Program-made: the position numbers and the translations under genes
The notes under the pieces: model-generated
The model's database searches: none
What the model was told of the DNA's origin: nothing
Seen by the model: only the letters and a program-made list of their open reading frames with translations
Part shown: one piece after another, positions 9,495-17,235 of the stretch
Numbering within the stretch: position 1 is the stretch's first letter
How the letters are laid out: each line of letters begins with the position of its first letter
NCBI GenBank assembly: GCA_035333525.1
Contig: DAOQQF010000016.1
Location: forward strand, 1-22,025
DNA length: 22,025 bases
Source of the DNA: CALMFT01 sp035333525
Lineage (GTDB): Bacteria > Patescibacteriota > Gracilibacteria > Absconditabacterales > Absconditicoccaceae
Direction: 5' to 3'

Positions 9495-12392
9495 TTATCT
9501 GAATCACTTCCAAGCTTTGAGTCATAATACAGTAGCCAGTGTTGTTCGTATTACTGTAGAATGTCAACTCTTATTGATAGATTGAATTAGATCATCAAAT
9601 GCTTTTGTTCATATATCAAATCCTCATTTAAATAAATCTGAAATTCCCTCTTTTATATTTTTTGGTAGTTCCTTGAAAAATGTTAATGTATCTTTTTTAG
9701 TTTCGCTCAATGTATGCTTGAATTCTGCCCATCATGATGGTTGGTAATCTTGCATATGATGTTCAAAATATTTCATCACTCTCATATCTATATTTCTGAT
9801 TATATGTGGATCATTTGATGCTCAAGATGCAATATTGTATCATTTTTTTTTCAATTGTGTTGGAATGTATCATCCATCTTTGAAATCGTATTCGATATTT
9901 GGGAACAGCCTCATGTTGGCTAACTCTTCTTTTGCTTTGTCAAACGTCATTCCTCATGTTCACTCTTGAAGCATATAGAGGGTGTTGAAGTAACCAATAT
10001 ATCTTTTGTGTGTGATGAGTTTACTAATCATAGTATCAATAGAACCTTTTGGATCTTTAGGATCGTATGGAGGAATTTCATTCCGATCACCTAGCTCAGG
10101 TTGAGATCAGAAAAACTCTTTGATTGAATCGACAGCTCCGGCAACCATAGGAGTATCACTAACTTGAGTAATAGCAGAGCCATTATTAGTTGGTTCTATT
10201 TTTGCTCATTGTGCATTTTTGCGTCCGATAAGACCATTTGGAGTTTGTACTCCATTTCGTCGTAATAATCATTTTGATAGTTGCTTCTGAGCTCATCATT
10301 CTGTATAGGTAAAAGGACTTTTTGTATACCTCTCTCAATTAAGGAAACTTGCCATCATCGCTGCTTTACCACTTAACATGGGTATATTTTTCATCTTGGA
10401 GTCAACTCATGGAATATTGGTTGAAAAGCGAACTAATCATAGTCCAAATTCAACAAGTTTTCATCATTTTGTGTTTCCATCAGCATAATTAAACATAAGT
10501 TGATTTCCATTACCAGCTTGAAATACGGTGAGATCTCATATTTCTCATTGTCCCATACACTCTTGGACTATGATATTATGAAGATCTGCAAGATGTATAA
10601 TTTCACTGTAACTTGTAGTACTAATAGAGCTATTCATGCCATCTAGATGGATATCATTGGGACCATTGATAATGATTCATGTGCGTCTTCCATGACTTTC
10701 TATGTAAAGTTTGTTTTTGGTTGTATCAAAATCAATATGAATGAGCTCCCCTTCTTTTTTGTAAATTTCTTCTCTTGTTTGAGTAAACTGCTCTTTGAGG
10801 GTAGCTACCTCTTCAGGATTGTTTTTGAATCCATTGTATCATTGTGTGGCATTAGTGATACTTTGTATGACATTATCCAATGGATTGTCTCTATCTTCTT
10901 TAATAACTACAATTGCTCATGGGAGTTGAGTAATTTTTGTCATACATTCTTTTTGTTTAATAGGATTGTTGGTTAGCTCATCAATAGTATATGTTCACAA
11001 TACTCATGCTAATACTGTTTGATCTATCTTGCTTGTATCTATACCACCTGTTGATGATTTTCCTGTGATAGGAAGTTTGGCAAGCTTCGTTTCATTTTCT
11101 GTTTTCAGCTTATCTTTATGTTCTTGTTCAAGTTTCATTTTGAGCTGTCATTTTGCACTTTGCATGTTTGTTTTTATAGTTGCAATGGGAGTATTATCCT
11201 GCAATGTTTTTTCCAGATCAAATGTTCCTGTAGATTTCATTTTTTGAAAAGCTGTTTGTATATTGGTAATAATAGAAGGGTCTTTTTTTGATTCTGCAAG
11301 TAATGCTCATAGTGCAAAGTAAGGCATATTTGCTGGATCATCTGGATTATCTGGTTTAGGCATAAATATCTTTCCTCATTCTTTGATATCTTTTTTTATC
11401 GCTGCATCGAGTTTTTTAACATCCAATAGTCCATCTGATGAGATATACTCTTTGAGTTGATTAGTATCTTTGAAAAAACTGAGTAAAACTGTCGCACTAT
11501 CAACTCATTGATCAAGTTGTTTACTAAGTTGATCAATACTATTAGTGGTATTTCATCATATCTCATTTACCACATCTTGTAGTCAAAACATTCATTTTTT
11601 TTCGAGTTTATCATATCCTCCTGTGGCGACTGCCTTGATCATTGGCCAAAACATAGCTCCACCAAAAGTAGCTATAAATGCAGTTCTGAGCATACTTTTG
11701 TCTCATAATTTGGAATCATAAATAGCTCCTATTGTCTTCCATGCTCATCGTAAAGCAAAGATAGTCAGAAAAATTTGAGCTGTTTCTGGTTTAATATAGG
11801 TGTTTTTTGCTAAAAAGGCAGATCAGGTTGGTATTAATCAATGTTTAGTAAGCGCCTTGGTTGGATCTGCTTTTACATCATTAATTACTTGTTCGACATT
11901 GATGGTTTTAGGAGAACAATGAACTCCAGATGGAGCTTTGTCAGAGGATGTGTAAATATTGCCATCAGATCATACCAAAACTGATTGATCACCTAACATT
12001 CTGCGTTCAATCTCTCTTTGTTTCTCTGCAGGACTCAGTATTCCAAATTGTTTTGCTGTTCCATAGACTTTGAACTCTAATTGATGAAGTTTTGTATGGA
12101 GTTCTTGGGTATACTTTTCTCTACTTTTGAACAATCCTTTTCTTTTATCTCATGATTCAATTTTTGATAAATTTTTGTCGATTTTTGGTTTGAGCTCATT
12201 GAGTTCATTCTTGTATCATGCTAACAACGATTCTCCAACTTTGCCATGTAAATCTTTGAGAGTTGTTTCTATGTCACTGAGTTTTTGTTCTAGAGAATCA
12301 GATTTGGGATCAAATATCTCATTATCATAAGTTTTAGCTCATGGTGAGATGGGTTGTTCCAAAAGTTCATACAAGGCGTAGTTACTGGTCAT
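9495..12392 (-). CDS. Large hypothetical protein, 965 aa (code 25)
   Basis: Family not recognised. The frame opens at ATG 12392 and ends at TAA 9495-9497, with several dozen in-frame UGA codons. The N-terminal 150 residues are charged and coiled-coil-like. A hydrophobic stretch at about residues 200-250 (IFLTIFALRGAWKTIGAIY, then FIATFGGAMFWPMIKAVATG) could be one or two membrane helices. The central part is rich in Lys, Asp and Thr. The C-terminal 70 residues are amphipathic (ELPKNIKEGISDLFKGGFD) and end with basic residues. TATAAC lies eight bases before the ATG, with no Shine-Dalgarno. It is followed closely by the 1440-residue gene; the two may act together, but nothing in the sequence tells their role. 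Confidence 0.85.
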
Positions 12393-12450
12393 GATAGTTT
12401 GTTATAAAATAGGTAAAAATAAAAAATATACGTTCTTACTGTAGTGATGA

Positions 12451-13254
12451 TTATTTCAATCTTTGTTTTCGATCGTTGAGATAGAGGATAATTGAGTCTA
12501 TTTTTTTATCCTGTTCTCATTTTTCTAATTTATATACTCCTTGTTCTCATTTAGTCCATCATATATCAGATCAATCTACATAGTTTGATCCAAAAATCTC
12601 TTTAATATGTACTAAATACTGATCTCATTTTGATATTTCATCTCATCTTTTTTCATATGGTGCCATTGATATTGCTTTGTTTGATGTATGAATATACTTA
12701 CAAAAGTTTATTCTCTCTACTACAGTGAGAACGTGTTGTGGTGATCAGCACCATATCTTATGTTCAGGTTTCCCTTTGGGCATGAGGTAAAAGTAACCTA
12801 TCTGTGGATCATAATCAAATTTGGTAATTTTGCCCCATGAGGTAAGTGAAAACTTTATGGTTCAGTCTTTATTGATACTGTCTAAAATAACAGATTGTTT
12901 TATATTTTTTATTCATTGTTTATATTTGAAGCTATCAATAGTATTGTATAGCGATCATCCAAGTAATACTTTTGGTTGATCAAACAGTGATAGATCTACT
13001 GTTTGTAATCTATTGAGTACTTGTTCAGGAGTGTGTTTTTCTTTTGTTATTTCACCTTTTAGTTCACTAAGTTCACGACGAAAACCTTCTCATAATTGTA
13101 TGTTGTCTTTAGTTTCCTGAATGTTGTTTACTTGTTCTAATCACATGATAGATGTATGCACAAAAGTAAAAGTAATAGTGGTGGAGCTCATAAGATACAT
13201 CAGATTATAATCAATTCATAGTATTTTGTCAAAAAAATGAGTATTCTTGCTCAT
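12451..13254 (-). CDS. Hypothetical protein, 267 aa (code 25)
   Basis: Family not recognised. The frame ends at TAA 12451-12453. I chose ATG 13254, but in-frame ATG codons near 13197 and 13188 are possible starts, and the first 20 residues are the least certain. The product appears soluble, with a charged middle (REL-SELKGEITKEKHTPEQ) and a Gly/Lys-rich C-terminal half with several aromatic residues. UGA codons are frequent. It is divergent from corA across 83 bases and is followed after 58 bases by the 965-residue gene, so it is probably the first gene of the large operon. Confidence 0.78.
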
Positions 13255-13337
13255 CACCAAGGTATTGTGATTGACAAATGATTTGTAATAGATGATTTAT
13301 GTCTTGAAAGTATGCTCATCATGAGTATATCCCGACC

Positions 13338-14267
13338 ATGGCTGAATCTATTATTCGTATCTGAACTATTACCCGAGTACATCTGACTAATCCCGATCCT
13401 GAGGAGATTTCTCAGTTGGCAGAGACATATGACCTCCATGAGTTAATTCAAGAGGATTTGGTCGAACTCAATACCCAAGATAAAATTGATATATATGATG
13501 ATAATATTGCATTGGTGATTCATTTCCCCAAATACCAAACTTCGAACAATAGATACCTTCTCAATGAGTTCAATATCGTTTTGGGTAAGGACTATATCAT
13601 TAGTGTAACTAGATATGTGACGACCCATATTACCAATTTGAGAAGACAATTTATCGATGATATTGATCAGTTCAAAAAAGATGATGAACATTTTAAAATC
13701 ACGCCTTATTTTATGCTCTATGAGATAATGGATGTGATGTATGATAAGCTGAATCGCATGCTTGTCAAAATAACCAAAGATTGACTTCAAATTGAAGAAG
13801 ATATTTTTCAACAGAGATATAATTCACAAGTTATCTCCAATTTATTGATCAAAAAAAGAAACTTGAGTTTTCTCAAGCATAATTTTGTCACCCAAAAAGA
13901 GGTTATCCAGGAACTCACAGAAACATTACCCAAATTTTATGAGGAAGATCTAGAGGTTTATTTTGATGATTTGTTATCCAAGCACTCAAAGATCGTCCAT
14001 ACGATTGATGATCTCACTGAAAATATTAATTCACTTGCTGAGACATACAATAGTCTGATGACTATTCGTACCAATGATATGATCTTAATACTGACTATAG
14101 TTACTATTATCTTGGGTACGATGACTCTTATTGCATGAATTTTTGGTATGAATGTTAAACTCCCTTATGATCATCATCCCTGGGCATTTCGAGGAATTAT
14201 GATAGGACTTGTAATATTGGGTGTTGTACAGTATGTGCTTTTGAAGTGAGTAATACATAAGAAGTAG
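13338..14267 (+). CDS. corA: CorA family magnesium/cobalt channel
   Basis: A 309-residue CorA-type divalent cation channel, which works as a membrane pentamer that lets Mg2+ (and Co2+) into the cell. The N-terminal cytoplasmic alpha/beta domain (about residues 1-150) is followed by a long helix (about 150-250) and two C-terminal membrane helices. The signature is intact: TLIAGIFGMN, with GMN at 270-272. The first glycine of AGIFGMN is a UGA codon at 14136-14138, strong evidence for UGA as glycine on the plus strand too. Membrane segments lie at about 247-268 and 287-305, with the usual short loop between. The C-terminus is basic. ATG 13338 gives the usual start; an in-frame ATG at 13299 would add 13 residues. 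It is the only clear transporter gene in the window. Confidence 0.95.
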
Positions 14268-14269
14268 CA

Positions 14270-14530
14270 ATGTGTTTGGATTATATTGTTCAGGAAGCTG
14301 GGGAAACTCTCGATTTATGAAAAACTACCTATAATATAAAATCCTTTAATCTGGTATTATCAGCTTTTGACGAGCTTCCTGAGGATATTTATCCCGAGAG
14401 TTCGGAAACTCTTCCATGTCGTAATCATAACAGTTCTCTTTTGATACGTAATTGGTATTATTTCCCACGGTTCCTTCAATCTTTTATTCTAATAATACAT
14501 CCATTACTATTGAACCAACTCATACATTAG
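14270..14530 (+). CDS. Possible small hypothetical protein, 86 aa (code 25)
   Basis: A frame opens at ATG 14270, two bases after the corA stop, and runs to TAG 14528-14530 with one in-frame UGA. The first 65 residues look protein-like (MCLDYIVQEAGETLDLGKTT; SAFDELPEDIYPESSETLP). The last 17 residues overlap the 3' end of holB on the other strand and are only its hydrophobic antisense. Two related segments, QEAGETLD and PESSETLP, reflect a short DNA repeat (GGAAACTCT). The stretch also contains inverted repeats, so an RNA structure is the alternative. I do not recognise a family. Confidence 0.4.
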
Positions 14531-15344
14531 AGGTGAGATACTGAGCCATTAATTCAAGTTTTTTTCTCTTATGATTGTCTTGAGCTCGCTTAACCATGAG
14601 CACTTGTATACATAATGGCAGTAATCCTAGCTCATGAACTTCTATAAATAGTCAGTGAAGTTCACTAATAAGTATCTGATTATCTCGTCATGTTTCAATC
14701 TGTTTGATTAGTGTATCGAGTTTTTGATATTTTTCATGGTTTTTGATTCTATGGGCTAATCATGGTCTCCCTAATCATCGTGGATCTCAATCAGGAACTT
14801 CATGAAAGGGTATGATAGTCATTCTCGACTTGATAGTATCCAGTAGTTGATCAGGATTACTAGATGTGGCAATGATCCATCTTCATGGTCGAGGTTCTTC
14901 AAATGTTTTTAATAAAGCGTTACTTGCTTGGGTTGTCATGCGTTCAATATTTTCAATCACCAGAAGTTTGGTACCACCAATTGGTGTTTTATCCATCCAT
15001 TCTATTATTTCTCTTGATCATTGGTCATAATACATACTTCCATCCAGACGTTTGATAGCTGATTTTTGGGGATCGACTTCGATTTTGAGAACATGAGTTG
15101 TTCAGCTCAGATGATCATTGATCTCTTTGAGCTCCATTCGTTCATCACTCAAATCGGCAATCATACGATAATCTGATAACTGAAATTGAGGCTGGACAAG
15201 TTGAGGTATCATTGATTGTATCAGGGTTGTTTTCCCTACATACTGTGGTCAGGTGAGTAACAAAACTCATCATTGTTTGTTATGCAAAAATTGAGCAATA
15301 CAACGTTCGAAATAAGTTACAGCATGAGAGTTTCATATAAACAT
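14484..15344 (-). CDS. holB: DNA polymerase III subunit delta' (clamp-loader ATPase)
   Basis: A 286-residue AAA+ clamp-loader subunit, which works with DnaX and delta to load the beta clamp onto primed DNA. The P-loop TGPQYVGKTT is at residues 31-40 (Lys38), with its first glycine encoded by UGA. The highly typical NALLKTFEEP motif follows sensor-like and Walker B-like text (LLVIENIERM). TIKSRM stands where most family members have SRC or SRM. No four-cysteine zinc module is seen between the Walker motifs. The length is near normal for HolB. The start ATG 15344 lacks a Shine-Dalgarno. It is the last gene of the leuS operon, 69 bases after the DHH phosphoesterase. A short DnaX-like protein is the alternative reading, but the motifs favour delta'. 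Confidence 0.85.
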
Positions 15345-15413
15345 GATATGGGTATTGATACAAGGTTGTAAAGATGTTGATTTTGATATGAGTATGTTAT
15401 TTTGTTCTGTTGC

Positions 15414-16454
15414 TTATTCTGGTGATACTTGTTGATCAAGGAGTTCATTGATACGTGGGATAATCTGACTTGCAATGAGTTCAGGAGTATAGACTTGATC
15501 AGTGAGTCTGAAACCCGATGCTAATAAATGTCATCATCCTCCAAAAGCTTTTGCAATACGTTGTACATTGATAGCATTGGTCGTCCTTATGCTTCCATAA
15601 ACTTTTCCTTCTATTAGAGTAAAACATACTATAACATCCTGATTTTCAATTTTTTTGATTATACTAGAAAATCGATGAAGATTTTCAGCATCTAAACCAA
15701 ACTGAAGTCGTTCTTCTTCACTTACTACATACCATATTCCATGCTCAAAGTATTGTATTTTTGTAAAACATAGTTTTATAAATTCTATGTCGTTTTGTGT
15801 CAATGTATTGAGTTTATTTATAATCAATGGTTTCTCAGCTCAAGCTTTGATCATAGATAGTGCATTTTCAAAACTTCTTATGCTGTTTTTTTCTCGCATA
15901 AATCATCAAGATCATCATGTATCAGTTACTAAACCAAGATAACATAAACTTGCTATGGTAGAATCAATATATTCCTTATGAGGATCAAGATAATTAAGTA
16001 GTTCTCGTAGTAATTCTGTGGCACTACTTGCGGATGTGTCAATCAATGAATATTGGCATACTATAGATGCGTCCAAATGATGATCGATACATACAATTAT
16101 TTGATTGGTAATATGTTCTTGGAAGTACGATTGAGCATCAGATCGCTGACTATATGAACTATGATCGATACAAATAATAACATCACTATCAAATCGCGTA
16201 TATCATGGATTATTAGTTACATAAGAAATACGATCTGATCACCATACTCGATTTAAACTGGGTGAGTGTTGTCTTGAGGCAGTATATCTCACTTCTTTTC
16301 CTTGTTTTTCCAACCATCTTCCCAGTCCCAACATTGATCCTAGGCAGTCACCATCAGGGTTACTATGACCGATAATCAGAAATGTTTGATGAGATTTAAC
16401 AAGATCATGGAACTGATCGATTTGAGATTGGAGCGATGATAGGTAGGTAAGCAT
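15414..16454 (-). CDS. nrnA: DHH/DHHA1 phosphoesterase, NrnA-like nanoRNase/pAp phosphatase
   Basis: A 346-residue DHH-family phosphoesterase. Family members of this layout degrade short oligoribonucleotides and dephosphorylate pAp, using Mn2+. Motif I is HSNPDGD (His30, Asp34, Asp36). CIDHSS and CIDHHLD follow (Asp124-His125-His126, the DHH motif), then VTDTGGSGGF. The C-terminal DHHA1 domain carries GGGGHLLASGF (Gly305-His309), the substrate-binding signature. Two of those glycines, and four in TGGSGG, are UGA codons. The ATG at 16454 follows the SLH-like gene by 49 bases. An AAGAGG lies 16 bases upstream, which is rather far for a Shine-Dalgarno. The family is secure; the substrate (oligoribonucleotide, pAp or cyclic dinucleotide product) is not settled by sequence. 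Confidence 0.93.
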
Positions 16455-16475
16455 ACGATAAACAATAAAACCTCT

Positions 16476-16500
16476 TAAAAGAATCTTGTATAAAGATTAC
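16476..16500 (-). terminator. Weak hairpin between the SLH-like gene and nrnA
   Basis: On the minus strand AATCTT, loop TATAC, AAGATT, followed by CTTTT. The short AT-rich stem may attenuate rather than fully stop transcription within the operon. Confidence 0.3.
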
Positions 16501-16503
16501 TAA

Positions 16504-17181
16504 TTATTTTTTGAGTAAAACATACTGGTCGAGCATAGATTCGATAAGTCATCACCTTGTGATAGCCAGTTGTGATCCGGTAGTTGCTGGTAGTCAGGTT
16601 ATCCTGGATATGAGCTTATTTGCTTGATCATGACTCAAGTGCATACGAGGCATAAAATATCCATTTTCTCATCACATGATACCCATATAACATGCTTCGA
16701 CTACCTCTCGAAAAAACTCTTTACCAATATCGGATTTATCTTTGAAGACACAATTATTACCAGTCATTATACGGAGAAAATATCATTCCTGGTCTATGTA
16801 CCTTGCAAACCAAACCATCATTTTGGCAGCTGCTTCTCTGGAGAGTGGCTCTTGTGGCTTAAATTCCTTGAGATTTGTAAATGAAGTAATATGAGCTTGA
16901 TAGGCAAACGCATGAGCTTTATCCAACAAGGTTGGTTCGCTTGATATACTTACTTGTTGTTGTCATGGCTGATAGGCATTATGTGTTCATGAATCTCATC
17001 ATTTATAATCTGAGGATGGTGCTTGGGCAGGAGCAGTAGGCATGACCTTGATGATTGCATTGTTTGAATGTGTGTTTGATGCAACAATAGGTGGATTTGT
17101 AGTTCATTGTTTGATTCACCATCCTAGTAATCACAATCCAAATACCATGATGATCAATAATACAAATTGATGGAAGGACAT
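16504..17181 (-). CDS. Membrane-anchored protein with SLH-like domain, 225 aa
   Basis: The N-terminus (MSFHQFVLLIIMVFGLGLLG) is a signal anchor or signal peptide. A Thr/Ala/Pro/Gln/Gly-rich linker follows at about 25-85. The C-terminal part resembles S-layer homology repeats: PLSREAAAKMMVWFARY, then VFKDKSDIGKEFFREVVEAC, GIMGGENGYFMPR and ITRGGLIESMLDQY. SLH domains bind cell-wall polymers or mediate envelope anchoring. Proteins with a single anchor, a linker and degenerate SLH repeats are common in CPR bacteria. The glycines in the repeat (IMGGENG) include UGA codons. It lies between leuS and nrnA in the same operon. The SLH call rests on pattern and is moderately secure; the partner is unknown. 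Confidence 0.75.
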
Positions 17182-17235
17182 AATCTCTTGGAGAAAAGAT
17201 AAAAACTGTTGTAGTAGTATTTTCTATGATATAGT

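Noticed and set aside
13443..13811. Minus-strand 122-residue ORF opposite corA.
   Set aside because: corA on the plus strand has a full family match including the GMN motif.
14285..14420. RNase P, SRP or 6S RNA in the corA-holB gap.
   Set aside because: The inverted repeats do not match the conserved cores of these RNAs that I know, and the stretch is too short for RNase P RNA.
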